Shown here: positions 37,021 to 60,243 of the stretch, piece by piece
Position numbering within the stretch: the stretch's first letter is position 1
How the letters are laid out: every line of letters begins with the position of its first letter
DNA from: Siniperca chuatsi
Lineage: Eukaryota > Chordata > Actinopteri > Centrarchiformes > Sinipercidae
Assembly (NCBI RefSeq): GCF_020085105.1
Contig: NC_058056.1
Location: forward strand, 17,107,429-17,171,428
Direction of reading: 5' to 3'
Length of the DNA stretch: 64,000 nucleotides
Translations under genes and position numbers: made by a program
Notes under the pieces: generated by a model
The model's database searches: none
What the model was told of the DNA's origin: nothing
The model's input: the letters and a program-made list of their open reading frames with translations, nothing else

Positions 37021-40000
37021 CTAGACTGTGCACGCATGCGTGACTTCATGTGTGGGTGGATGCACATGTGTTTTTATAAAAAAGTACCAGTTATTTCGGT
37101 CCGTGGCTCACCACAGCTCACACTCTCCCCTATCTTGTACTCATCTCACTCGGCCCCAAGAGAAGAAGGGGGAAAGATTGTGGTAGATGGGGAGCGAGTG
37201 AGCAAGACAAAGACAAATAAGTAGAGAAGAAGAGGAGGCTGAAGAGGAAGAAGACGCATGTGTCATCAAAGGTTATGACAATATATGACATTTCAGAGAA
37301 TACGTAGTGAATCAGTAGGCAGTGGTAGCCGTCACAGAGTGCTCGGTTCATGTTCATGTTTTTTCTCAAACACATATACACAGAATATACTGGTCATCTC
37401 TTAAACATCTCTCAAAACAAAATATTCTTCTGACATCTGAATCTTGGGGAAGTTGGCCAGTACAGAAGTACTTAATTCTTTCTACAAACAATAAAAAAAT
37501 ACAATAAAATGCTATGTAAATCGCCCTGTAACAAAAAAACCAAATATGTCTACTATTTAACTAGGTCCTTTTGGAACTGGGTCACTTTCAGCCTCAGGAA
37601 TTACCAACAAGAAGTGTAACTTTAATCAAAAATTTTAAGAGGAAATCCTATTCTGTAATTTGCCAAAAACTCTAATTTCCTTCAATAATAGCAATCCAGT
37701 TTGAACTGGCACCACTGTAATGTAATAGTCTATCACACAGTTTTGGTGCTGAACACGTGCTGGTCCCCCATCATTATGGAGAGTGAAGCAGATGTACTGT
37801 ATCCTGCCTCAGTACTCAGCACCAGCAGCACTCACATATGAAGAACAATGCAAAGGAGGAGCCTCCAGTCATCACATTATCCCAATCCAATTTTATATCT
37901 CAATTGTTTGATCAGTTGACACACTGGCTATGGTCTACATATTTGGATACACAGTAACAGCTGAGCTGACAATGTTATCTTAATGACAAATGTGTGTTTA
38001 GTTCAGTTGATTTGACTGTAAAACAAACTGTCCTCTTACAGCCAGTGATGAGTTTGCTGTTTGCCTGTTCACTTTTAGAAAATTACATCACTGATAAAAC
38101 AAATCCAATTTAAACTGGCTTTAGTTTGTAATTGGTTAATATTATTACATTACATGGACAAAATGCAATGTCATTAACAATCCACAACATAGTTTATTTT
38201 ATTAAGCATTTGCTCAAGATTTTGTCACACTGTTGATATATTTCTAGCATTTGAAATAGAAGCAAAAGTTATGTACATGCCGCATGATATTAAATAGAAG
38301 TTAAGAATCTGTAGAGGACAAGCATGTCAGAGGTCAACCTGAACGGATACAAAGGTGCAGTAAACCCACCAGTCAGTTACAACACCGATGTGGCTGATGA
38401 AAAAGCCCTTTGCATTTCATTGTGATGGAAACGTAGAAAGACTACCACACACATGCACATAAATGCATGCACACACACACACACACGCAGTCACACATAC
38501 ACAATCACATACCCTGCTGACACCTCAGTGTGGCCACATTCTCACCTCAAACCTTTCCATTCACTGACTGTCAGGCCAGTGTTTCCACCAGCGGATGTTT
38601 TTTGAGGCCAGTGTTTCTTTGAAAAGACACTGAAGGCCTCAGCCAGGCAGGAGAAACCTACTTCAGCTATTATAGACCATGTCTTCTGTAGGATACCTGA
38701 AGTTCTACTTTTTAGAAGTTTTCAAGCTGCACCACGGAATTCTTTTTGTTCTAAGCCGCTTTTCTGTTTGATCTTTACAGCGCAAGGTTTAAAATTTCAT
38801 TTCTATTTTGCCTCTTCAGAAATGCTTAATAAAGAGCAAGACCACTGGCATCATATGGCTCACACTTAAATATTGTTACATATATTTATTAAAATGAGTA
38901 CACCAGCACTAAGCCAATAAAAAGTCTGGAGAATATACTTTTTTTTGTGCTGGAACAATAGAGGTTTCTCTTTCCTTACGTGGAAGTAAGACACTAGATC
39001 TATACACGAAAAGTAAACACACATACACACACACTCCAACAGGAAGAGTGTGGGTGTTTGGGAGCAGCTGCATGGAGAAGCATCAGACCCAGCTTCCTCC
39101 TGGTGCAGCCAGCACCATCTCTCCTCTCTTCTCTTTTTCTCTCCCTCTATCTACTCATTTCCTTCACATCTTTAACATAGACAGAAACATATATTCAGTC
39201 AGAAACAGACGGCCACACAGAAACAGACGATACCACCATCATGCCACCTTCTCATGTTGGCTCTTCCCCTGAAAACTGAACACGATTCAACAAGATTCAA
39301 TCTGCACTGTTGGCAGAAATTAGCTGTCTGTGGCAAGGATACAGAAAACATGGTTTGTGCATGTTGCAATGCAAACAGTGTGTGTGTGTGTGTGTGTCCT
39401 GTTTCTGTCCTCTTTCCTCAGAATGGTGACACATCAGCACCTCACCTGCAAGCCCAAATGTTTCACAACACAAGCTTGTGTTTGGCTCTAATCGAGGGCT
39501 TGTGGTAGCGTTAAAACTTGAATCCACTCTCACACCTGTGCGAGGTGAGGCTCAGATGACTCAACGCGCAGATGGACAGAGCAGATAAAGCCAGAAAAAA
39601 TAAGAACATAAGAAAGAGATGTTCTGGAAATTGAACTGTTACGTCAGTGCCTCAGCGGTAAAATGTCAATCTTTCATTGTTGTGCAATCATCTTTGTAGT
39701 GGCTTGATTATAAAAACGAGATGATAAACAGGATATACTGCATATGTCAGTGAATAAGTAAATGCACCATATAGTTGAACACTGTGTCTGAATCAAGGCC
39801 GGTGGAATCTTCCTCTAACACGAGACTGCACAGGTGCAAGTGCCTTAGCATCTTTGTGTTTCACTTTCCTTTCCAGTTTTCTATTCTTACTCCCTAATGC
39901 TATCACCCAGTCCCATTCCAACCAGTATTCCTCTGTTTTCTACTTTCCTTTAACCCCTCTCCGTCAGCAGCACAACCCCAGTAAGTGGTTACTGTGCTGA

Positions 40001-42314
40001 AGACACTCAGCAGTTATTTCTGTGTTTCCTGTGTGTCATGTGGTGGTAGCTCGAGCTAGCTAGCATGGCTGACAACACACAGGCTCCCAGGTGCAGAGTG
40101 TCACAGTGTGGGCTGTCAGCCAGAAAGCCAGTGGGCCAGTTAGCAAGCCAACTAGGCCCTACAGCACGTGCTGCCCTCCACCCCCACCCTTAACCCATTG
40201 CTATTCCCAGTGGAAAGGAGGAACAGGCTTGTGACATTTTCTCTATGGGACAGAACACACGCCTGTGTATGTGTGAGCGTGTGTGAGCTTGCCTTTTTTT
40301 GTTTTTATTTTTGATGAGGGTGTTGCTGCACCAAACTAACCTGTTTGAGGGTACAGTTTATCTAAACGTTTTAATGTGTCATCAACCTGTGCATGACTGA
40401 GAGACAGAGCTTCTCTGGTTATGTGCAGATCTACCGTATTTGGAATAAGCTTGCATTTCTCCCCCAGAGTTCAGGGGTCAGGCTGCGCCGACAGAGAAGA
40501 CCTCAAGTGAAACCAGCATGCAGGGGCACCAGGGTTCGCCCTCTTCCCCCAGCTCGCCCCCAGGCTGCAGATGCACCGACCCAGACAAGGCTGCACTTCT
40601 CTGGGCAGCACAGAGAGACTGCTGTGCTCCGGTTCCTGGAGCCCTGATGCTCTGATTGAGACCCTGCGCCCATGCAGGAACCAGAGGGAGGGGAAGGGAG
40701 AGCAAGGGAGAGCAAGGGAGGGGATGCAAACACATCTGGCATCTGCAAAACCCTGCACACAACTCTCATAACATAATGAGAGAAATGTACAGGCCATATA
40801 GAAAAGCAAGCTCTGTTTTCCCTCTGCTATCACACATGCAGCAGAAGATAAACACACCCACACACATATCCAATTGTGTACTACCTCTACAATCTAGAAA
40901 AGTAATTATGTGAGGAACAGGACAAGAAGGCACAACAATTCTCCAGCTGGTAGGACAGCACCAGAATACACCACTCTCTGCTATTGTTCTATTTATATAG
41001 CTCACCAAACAATGCCTTAGTGTCTAAAGAAACTAATTATTTAGCAGGATTGCATCTAAAGAGGAAATGGTATAAAACAATGCTATTTTCAATGATGTAT
41101 ACATACATGGTACTGTATACATATGCTAAGATCTATTAAAGCTGTCAAGGGGAAGATAAATGAAAAGCTGTGAAAGGAGGACACAATAGAGTGCAAGCAA
41201 TTTGTGTGGGTGCACGTCTCTGCAAGGTGTCTTTTTGGTGTGTTTGTTTCTTTTGCGTGGGCGCTGCCTTTTGCATTAGGCGTCAGTAAAGGACGGAGTT
41301 AGAGGTAGTGGTTGGGACGTGTGTTTATATGTGTGTGTGTGTACATGTGTGGGTAAAAGTGCAGAGTACTTCTGATAAACAACAGGCACCTCTCTCTTTC
41401 TCTCTCTCCATTTCAGCCCACTTTTCCACGGTGCCACGTGTTTTCACAAACCTATTCTTTTTTTCTCCAAATGATTGGCCGAGGATTTCTCTTTACGAGT
41501 TTCAAAGCGTGAAGAATTTGACAATAAGGAAAGAAAAACAAACACAAAACATGTTTTAAAAAGTATAACAGAATAAGATATCAAATGCATTTACACAGCG
41601 GTGTTGATGTGCCTGTGAGCTGCCTCCTCTCTTCAGGGTGACTGAGTATAGGCCAGTGAGAGGCATAGCAGTGAGCTGGAGCGGTATGCTGTTTGTGGCC
41701 AGCTGTGGGGCCATTAAAGGCCCATCTGCAGACAATAGGCTCTGTCTGAAGGGCACACACAGCCTGGTTCCTGTCCTGCCCTGCCTCACTGTGTTTGTGT
41801 ATGGATGCGTATATGAGTGTACCATGCGTTTCCATGCCCCATTTCAATCTATTACAAAGGAATACACAGAAAACATACTTATGCAGCTACTTCTAAATGT
41901 CAGTCATTTTAATGTTTCTGCATTAAACGTGATCATTTTCCACAGCAAACCTCAATGTCTTCCAACATATAATGGACTCATGACCATTGTTTGTGATAAC
42001 ACCTTCTCTGTAATGTGGCAGAAATAAATAAAAAATAAATCATGCCGTGGTTCACTTAGGCAGCTCTTGTTGAAGTCAGAGATCATCGCAGTTGGTGGAA
42101 AAACTGATTTCACTGTGCGATTTAAGCTTTCATGCCATCCTCTTCAAAACCGAGGAAATGAAGATCACTTTATTAAAAGGTTATCTCCTCTCGCACACTC
42201 GACAAAACACAACAGCATGCAAAAATATAGGCGGGCGCTGGAAAACAGCTAGCTGGCCCAACCACATACCACTCAGCGTGGTTCGATCAAGCAAGCCACA
42301 GCTTCACATGCCCC

Positions 42315-42315
<1 letters not shown>

Positions 42316-42351
<36 letters not shown>
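42316..42351. repeat. CA microsatellite
   Basis: About 18 CA units. Confidence 0.97.
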
Positions 42352-42353
<2 letters not shown>

Positions 42354-42992
42354 CTGCTGCATGCAGACACATGCAAAAAATATCTGTCCCAATACTAAAA
42401 TAGGCCCTGAGAGGTTGCACCTGCACCTGTGCCCTGGTCCACACCTACACACAGGTGTCAGGATGTGACACATACACACAGACAGAGAAAGAAAGATAGC
42501 AGAGAGGGAGGGGGAAAAACGAGAGCGGGGTGAATCACACTACTGCGGTCGACCAAAAAGCTTTTCTAGATATCATCTTTATATTTTGGAGTGCAAAGTT
42601 GAGTGAGATTTTCATTTTTAAGGTAAATGTGTTCAATAATAAAAACTACTGCACACAATGCTTATTCAGTAATTGCTCAGTTCTCTATGATATGTAATTA
42701 TATGTTGTATAATAGGACTTTTATGCATAATTATTGGGTTGAGGGAAGTGGAGTGTGGGTTTAAGCAAAGTGTGTATCATATTGCATACATGAGTGCCTC
42801 AAGTGTCTCATTCTGCAATCCAGAATGAGTGGTCTCTGAATGTTTATCTGTGTGTCATAGTGAGTCATACCCATTTGTCCCTCATTGGTATGGTATCCCT
42901 TCTCAAATGGGGACAAATAATATAAACAGTGGCTTATCCTTAAAATATATATATAGCTGCATGGGGCAGACACATGCATGCATGAACACACC

Positions 42993-42993
<1 letters not shown>

Positions 42994-43030
<37 letters not shown>
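42994..43030. repeat. CA microsatellite
   Basis: About 18 CA units, followed by the msra 3' flank. Confidence 0.97.
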
Positions 43031-43032
<2 letters not shown>

Positions 43033-43336
43033 CACGGTACATAAACAATAGGTTGGAGGAGATATATTTTATTATTTCCAAAGGGAGACATTGAGAAAAT
43101 AATAGCAGATTGAGTCTCGATTGAGGTCAATTCATTCACATCAGCTATTCACAGTCAAATGAAAATAATAAAATTACATTAAAATCAAGCTGGTATTATT
43201 GTATTTGCCTTTTACTAAGCTACTGATCAAATTAAAATCTGCATTTAAGAAATCTGAAGACTTGTTACTAAGTCTGAGCTCTCTCATAGAGTTCTGGCTT
43301 TAAGATGGATGTGAAAATGGTTGTAAAACCATTAAT

Positions 43337-43365
43337 GTTGGTTGATTTTCTTCAAATCAACCAAC
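43337..43365. repeat. short perfect hairpin 3' of msra
   Basis: Arms gttggttgattt (43337-43348) and aaatcaaccaac (43354-43365) are exact inverse complements with a 5-base loop, about 510 bases past the msra stop. It may lie in the msra 3' UTR. Confidence 0.85.
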
Positions 43366-43564
43366 TTTGGAAGAGAAAGTGTTCACGTGGCTTCTTAGCT
43401 ACAATATGTGACATTAAATGGAATGTAATAAAAACATTCTGCTGGAGCTCTACTATGTTTTTTGAGAAATATCGCCACCTTGTGGAAGCTGACTGTTACT
43501 GCAGCAAATCTTCTCCAAATGTAAGAAAACATGTTTGGCACAGACCACAACAAAATACATCATG

Positions 43565-43707
43565 ATTTTAATAGTTTTTCAGTGAAAATGAATATTGTGA
43601 TGTTGAAAAAAATGGTCATTCCCACTAATCGTGAATCATATAGCAATCGTAATATCTGTAAAAAATAATTGCAATATGATTTTTTTTTACAATATCGTGC
43701 AGCCCTA
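43565..43707. mobile_element. fragment of a hAT-like non-autonomous element
   Basis: The segment contains aatcgtaatatctg, aattgcaatatgat and acaatatcgtgcagccctag. The cagcccta end is a typical hAT terminal motif in fish genomes. The other end is not recognisable. Confidence 0.5.
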
Positions 43708-43878
43708 GTAGTAATGTATTTGCAATCCGACTAATATGTTATTACACTGGAAATGCATACATTTAACCAGTGTATCAAATAGCTTTAAAAATGAAAGATT
43801 AAGGACGGTACATGACGACATAACAGCCTTAAAAAAATCATCCGTCACTTCATCCTTTTCTTTCTCACCACACATCCC

Positions 43879-53334
<9,456 letters not shown>

Positions 53335-54968
53335 CTGCATGAACACACACACACAAAGGGAAAATAAGACACCCCACAAACAAGCATAAGTACCACAATC
53401 ACCACAGACAATGTCATTTGCATGTAAAAGGTTTTCACAATTATGTCATCTTCCGGCATCTTGAAGCCAAATGAATTCAAAAATCACAGCAGATTCGGGC
53501 TTTCATTAAGGAGGCCTTGCGGTATGGGCTCATGTAGGTGGGTGCATTTTCTTCTTCTTTGTCATCTATGTGGCACTGTCAAAATTTTCATCAGCTTTAC
53601 ATCAGTGTGTTTGGAGGAGGCCCAGGCCTAGCGTACCTTGATTAGGAGGCCAAACAGCTGCCATCACTTCTATGCTTTTCAGAGGCTACAATCCTGAGCC
53701 GCTCTGGCATCCATGGACCACTCCATGGCAGGCATCTCTCTGTCTTTATCTCTCACCCTCTCTCCCACTCAGCCTTTGTTTCTTCTCTTTACTGAAGAGC
53801 ATTATTCTTTTCTTCATCTATCGTTCTAAATCCTTGTCTTTCTCAGTCTTTGGCCTTCTGTTATGCACTTGGGCAAGTGGCATGTGTATGTTCTTCTTTA
53901 AGGCTTCTACAGCTTCGCCTTTCAGCCCGCAGACAGTGACAGCGGCTTAGTTCAACTAAGCAACAGATTATTACTGACTATTGCTCAGTGATTGAAGTAC
54001 TCTGAACATTTTTGTTTGTGGTGGCTTTGTCATGCAACAGTATTACTCTATTTGTGTCTTGTTGTTAAATGAGTAAAACAGTGCCTCTCTAAATTGCGAT
54101 ATGTGGTAAAGGCAGTCAGTTTGTATGATGAAATGTGTATTGTGCTCTAACAGTAGAGGGAAATATGTCAAGTCTATCTGTAGGAAACCAAGATGACATC
54201 CTTAGATGAAAAAAACAAACAAGGATTTCCTCAAGAAAGCCCATATAAGTTTTACAATGTTTTATATTTTGTCAAAAAACATATGGTACGTTACACCTGT
54301 TAATATCTCATATGTTGCCTTCTAATTATATTGTGGGAGAAAAATTATTTTCAATAAATGTGCAGACGAGCTGGAGCCACAGGATGCTGCCATCTCACTG
54401 ACACAGTGATCTGCATATCTTGTTCTCTTTAAATTAAATGTTACCTTACATCATAGAGTGTCACAACCTATCTGTGACACAGTCTATTCACATATAATGG
54501 CTGTAAGTATTCATCTCGTCTTCATTCAAAGCAGAGCAGACAAGCAGACATCCCCTGCTCTCAGTCACACACTGAATGCCTCAGAGAATTTGCTTCACTG
54601 AAAATTTCATCAACAATATGAAATGCCTGAGTTGTTCAAATATGATAAAAAAAAGTGTGTTGTGGAGATTACCCGGTTGGACAAAATGTGTGCATGTCAT
54701 TACTCTCTATTCAGTACAGAGCTTATTCCCTTTAATATCAAAAATGCAACACATTTTACATTTAAAATCTTTCATAGCAGCCCTGAGTAAAGCTAACAAA
54801 GAGAGAATGTGTACCTTCCTCTTTGCAGATAAATATAAGTAGTTTAGTTAAAATGGCGAAGTATACCACAACACAATCTATCTTTTGTCTTTCCCTCCAT
54901 TCTTAACTTCTCCATTTCCATTTGGTGGTCCCATCAACAGATTTGAACTAGAATATAAACAAGCCTAA

Positions 54969-55333
54969 AGGTGCGATCACACAGAGATGTGCCACTAGAA
55001 ACACGTCGCCAGCAAAACCATTGTTTTACAACGATACAGCGCACTTGGCGTGCGCTCCTCTCTTAAAATATTCTCAACTATTCAGTAAAGGGCACGGAGT
55101 CACACTGCTCATCAATGTCAAACTTGGCCCTGGCAACCAATCAAATCAAGCAAGAGGCGGGCTTTACTACTTTACCACTTCCTTCCTGTTGCTTGAGCAG
55201 CCAGGTGAATCTCTCTGGTGAGTATAATGCCAATAAGTTGGACTGTGAGCAGCCCCGCTCCTGAGGTGCACCAGCTGTTTTGGCGTTTTTGAAGCGGCTG
55301 CACCTGTAGCAGTGCATCTCTGTGTGATCGCCT
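54969..55333. mobile_element. MITE, about 365 bp
   Basis: aggtgcgatcacacagagatg (54969-54989) is inverted as catctctgtgtgatcgcct (55315-55333); the arms agree except for two missing bases. The GC-rich interior (gcgcacttggcgtgcgctcc) differs from the host intron. There is no transposase frame. Confidence 0.85.
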
Positions 55334-58300
55334 AAGAGTCTACTAGTGGCTCCACGGGGGTGTGCTTAAGCACAGTGGTGCTTGGCCTTGTAAGAGCCTG
55401 TCAGAGGTCAGACACCAGGAGGCAAAAGTAGAGGAAGGAGAGAGGAGTGTGGCATGTTGCTGATAGCCGCAACTTCTTATGAGACTGTGATAGACCATGA
55501 ATAACAACCCTCATTCATGGAAGAGGAGTGGAGCGGGCTGCCCCCACCACACAGCAAGTGTGAGCGAGAAGATGAGCGGAACAACTGCAGAAAGCAAGTT
55601 GAGCTGCCCGGGGTTCATGTAAGGCAACTGCGGGAATTGTGGCACAGGCTTAGGTGTAATTAAATCCCATAGACAAAACAACAAATCCTTTTACCAGTTC
55701 TTTCTGTGCCATGACAAATTAACAGTGCTAACAAACATGATATTTATCAGGTATGTTTACCATGGTCACCATCTTAGCTAAGTAGAGTTGAGGCTGATGG
55801 GAATGTCATTGATTTATGACCAAATACCTACAAAACTAAAATACTGAACAAATTTAGACCTGGTGATGCCACTAGATGAGATGCAAGACCACCAAAATTA
55901 TTACAATTAATCTTGAGGGGGACATGAACATATGTACTATATTTCATGGTAATCCACCCTGAGGTATTTCAGTCTGACCAAAGTGTGGACAGACCTACAG
56001 ACCACCATTTCCATCCTTATAGCCATGTCGCTAGTGTGGCTAAAAACATCACTGATTTCATATTCTACTATTTCATAAACATATTTTCTAATTGAACTTC
56101 TTTCCATCTATTTTGTCTTTATTGTACTATTTACAATTCAACCCACTCTCTCGTTTGTTTCCCTCTGTCTCTGCATCCATCTCTACCCTCACCCTTTTCC
56201 CCTTCATCTCTGCAGTGTTGGATGTTGGCCATCTTGCCCCCAGCGCTGTTGTTCAGTGACGAGGCTAATGGTGGCCCCTCCATCAAAGGCCACCAAGCCA
56301 CTCTGCCATTGGCTGTCCACCAGAGCCTTTACTGTGATTGGCTGGCTGGCTGGCAGGGGTCTTGTAGCTTTGCTGTTCCCTGTGACCTTCCCTGCTGACC
56401 CCAAGGTTCTGACCAGCCCAAACACACACACAAACACTGACAGCTATACTTGCATATTCATGTATGGATAAAATATGCATATTAATTATGAGAGGAAAAC
56501 CTACATACTATAACATGAACTACTGGTCTGACTGCTTTAATTTGATTAAAGCTATTTTACAGTAGAACAAAGGATTTATTTTCTACCTTACAGGAAAAGT
56601 AGACTTTACTTTTTTATATGAAATATTTAAAGACAAAAAAGGCTTTTCATCTCAAAGAAATGGTTAATTATATCACAGAAAAGTCAAGAGAAACACCCCT
56701 GAGTGGTAGTAGCTTCTTCCAACACAAAGACAATTAAGATTCATCACATCTTCAGAGATCCCTCCACCATCAGAAGAAGAGTTACTCCCTAATCAAAATA
56801 TTAACACCATCCAAAACATCAGCCTAGGTTTTGACTATACTAAGTCCAAATCCATCCCCATAAGCATTCAGTCCTCAAAGAACTACAACGGCAATAAATA
56901 CCACCCAAAAAAAACTTCGATTCCCCCCTCCCGCCTCCACTGTCTCTCTCTTGCTCTCTCCATTTTTAACAGCCCCCTTCGTTATTTTCTCCATCCATCA
57001 AAGGCGGCAGTAATTATTAATGAGAGCCTCCCTGTTCTCTCTGCATTATGCATGAGAGCCTTGTCTCTGAAAGCAGAGGGTAATGGGGGGTGGACAGAAG
57101 GGGAGGGGCTACGGGTCACACACGCACACACACAAATACACACACCGCCTCTCAGGGTCATTGACCTACGCCCACAAAGCCAAAAATATTAATTAACTGC
57201 TCCCCCTTAAATCAGAAAATTCAAAAGTATCCCCTTCAACACAAATGGAAGACAAAATCAGACAAAGTTGGAGGTAGGGTAACTCAAGTCTCAGAGGGAG
57301 TAGCTACTTTCTCCATCAGACATTCATGCACAAACCTGTATACACAAACATACATGCATACATGTTTGGGCTTGTTGTGTTTAAACCTGCTAAGGTTTCT
57401 TGCAACTTGTAAAATCTCTTCCAGTGTTTTTATCGTTGCACGCAAAATAAAAATGATGATAACACTCAGCTTGTCCCTGCTGGCTGTTACGGACAAAAGC
57501 CTACCATTTCTCCCACTTCCAACTTCACTACTTACTTCTGCAAAGCATGCTTGTTCACCTTTTGTCTTTGGTTCTTTCCTTATTGCCCCGTCACTTATTT
57601 CCTTCCCGCTTCCATTCCTTGCTCTCTCTAACCACATGTGCATATATGTGTGCTTACGTGTGGTTGAGGGGTGGTGAAAGAAGGGGTGGGTATGCACAAA
57701 GCATAACCAGACTTGCGATGTTAAGTTGCTGGCAAAAAAAGAGGAGAAGGAACAGTAAGAATGTAATCAGATTAAAAGGGAGGATGGCTGCTATGAAAAA
57801 ATGGTAAGGAGGGAGGAGAAGATGAAAAGACAGAGGTAGAAATTACAGGCCGGCAAAGAGTGAGAGAACTGTACCAATGCGTGTCCCGCTTTAAACGTGT
57901 CCCTTTCTTCCAGCCCATCTACAGAACTGATGGCCTGGCCCCAGCTTATTCTCCCCTTGTCTTTTTTCACAGCTATCCTTCATCCATTTACAACTGTAAG
58001 AGCTGAGATTAGCCTCACCTCTCCACCTCTTCATGTACTGTCCCTCCTTCCCCTCTGTCTCTTTCAGCTTCCCCACTCCTTTTGTATTTCAGGAGGGCAC
58101 TCAGCACTCAAATAGATGGAAAACAAGAAAAGATTGCAAATGAGGCAAAAAAAAAAATTAATTACAGACAAAAGAATAAACATTTCAGCAGTCAAGCTAT
58201 TGTCAGTGTCCGCAATTAAGAAATGTTTCTGCATAATTGGTGACTTTTTGCATCCTTCTGAGTGTGGAGGAAAACATTTGAAGTGAATTTGGAATTATTG

Positions 58301-58791
58301 CACTTGGCAGTGCGTACCAATTAGACTGCCGCAGAGTGAGCACTAATGAACAATCTAATGTAGTTTTTTCTTCTTCTTTTACCTCTTTATTCCTACCCCC
58401 TTCAGGTCTAGAAAGAGAACTCTAACCCTGCCCTGTGCCCAAACTGAAACATCAGCTGGGATTATTTGGTGTTTTTCACACTGATAGAGTCTGACCAGCT
58501 ATCGTTATTTCTACTATTCTGTCAAAAAAGTACACCACAAATAAATACTGATAACTGCAGTCTTCCCTCTGTGTGTGTGTGCACGATAGTACTTGGGTTG
58601 TGCCGTGCCCCGCGGTCCCGTTACGACTGTATGCGTGCCAGCAGAGCCCTCTCCTCCTCTCCCCTCTCAGCTGCTATTTTTGCCCTGTTCTTATGTAAGC
58701 CGCTCCTGACGCGCTGGAGACAGAGGCAGAGTACGGAGTTGGGATGGTGAGAGCATCCCCAGCGGACACACACATACACTTGCCTGCACGT

Positions 58792-58795
<4 letters not shown>

Positions 58796-58838
<43 letters not shown>
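58796..58838. repeat. CA microsatellite
   Basis: About 21 CA units. Confidence 0.97.
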
Positions 58839-58842
<4 letters not shown>

Positions 58843-60217
58843 ATATACTAAGGGGAGTGAATATGTGACATATGCAAACATACAGAGCAAAACAGAAAGT
58901 GATGCTCTGCTGGCTGTCAGATGGTGACACTACACATACCGAGGCATCCTTAAACCAACAGCGGAACTGTGTGTGCCTTGGCAACTGTACTGTGCATGTG
59001 CGTGTATGACTCTAAGGTGTGCAGGCACATCATGTAGATTACTGCAGTAACTATCGTCATCTCTTTTAAAAATCTGTTTTATTTCCCTTCTTAGCTTCTA
59101 TTTTCTCTACTGGAGCAGTGCTCTCTAACATGATCACTTCATGGTTCTGGGCATGTTGTCAGAGCACTGTGATTCTGGCCCTTACACTGTTTATTTTAGC
59201 TGCATCTAAATCTAACAAGTAGAGCTTGTTCTACTGTTGTACTCAAATCAGTCCGGATGAGAGTAGTAGTTAAACTCCTTGTATTTAAATCTGTGATATC
59301 AAATGATAATGTTTGGTCATGGAAAAAAAGCCTTGATGCTTCGACTCTATAGTGTTCAGGTCAGCAAATGATGCAAATATATGTAGAACATTTCTATCAT
59401 CACCTTATATCACTCTCACAACTTACACACAGCTTTTGGAACAGAGTGTGCAAAATTAAGTAAACAGAAATATTATCCAATGATCATTGCTCCAAATTTA
59501 ATACTAATATTGCTATAATTTCTTCAATTTTCTGTCAGTTTCACTTCCCTGTAGGCAATATATTTGTAAAAAAGTACAAAAAAGATTTTTCAAATGTTGT
59601 ACATCTTATTTCAGAGCAAAAGTCTTTTAATGCACACAAATGATTTTGTATGATGTCAACTGAAATTTCCAACACTCAAATGACAAATTTAGGTTCTGTG
59701 TGCATTTCTGTGTTTGTGTATGTTATTTGGTGTTTTATCCATCAGTCATTATTATGCAAAACACTGATGCTGAGGTCTCTAATCAACAATCAAAGCTCAG
59801 GTTGGGATCTAATGTATTTTTGTTCTTTGAAGTTGTAACCATCTTTGTTTTTTGCTCTCTCTTCCTTAACACTACTCCCCCCTCCATTTTATTTATTTAT
59901 TCATTGTTTCAATTAGGTTCTTATCTGTGAGAGTATATTTATTTCAATGCAAGGTGAACAAGTGCACAAAAGTCTAATGAAAGCAAACAGATATATAAAA
60001 AAAAATACTTCAAAGTTATAAAACGTATAACTTCAACATAATCAAATAGATACACAAAACTCAACCCCCACAGTGTGTACACACGTGCCGCAATCTCCAT
60101 AAATTAGGACTGTCAGTGTGCGTGAGGGTGTAATAACTGACACCTGGTAATGAGCATGCCATTCTCAGCCAACCAGTGGAGAGGGAAGGTGTTGGGTTAG
60201 AAGTGTGGGGGTGGCAG

Positions 60218-60243
60218 AGGTCACAGGTCAGGGGTCAAGGTCA
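60218..60243 (+). promoter_or_regulatory. cluster of four nuclear-receptor half-sites
   Basis: AGGTCA (60218), one base, AGGTCA (60225), one base, GGGTCA (60232), then AGGTCA (60238) with no gap. It gives two overlapping DR1 sites and a TCAAGGTCA extended half-site of the type bound by ERR/NR5A monomers. Confidence 0.5.

Larger units (their letters stand above)
23401..43560. other. 20-kb gene-free interval between id3 and msra
   Basis: No coding exon could be supported in this stretch. It holds CA/TG microsatellites (27829, 27914, 30191, 31297, 36999, 42316, 42994), a MITE (34836-35069), a LINE tail (33330-33425), a hairpin (26931-26977) and several mixed-composition segments that may be enhancers, for example 30700-30980, 33890-34000 and 25900-26230. 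The most likely role is the distal regulatory region of id3. Confidence 0.55.
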
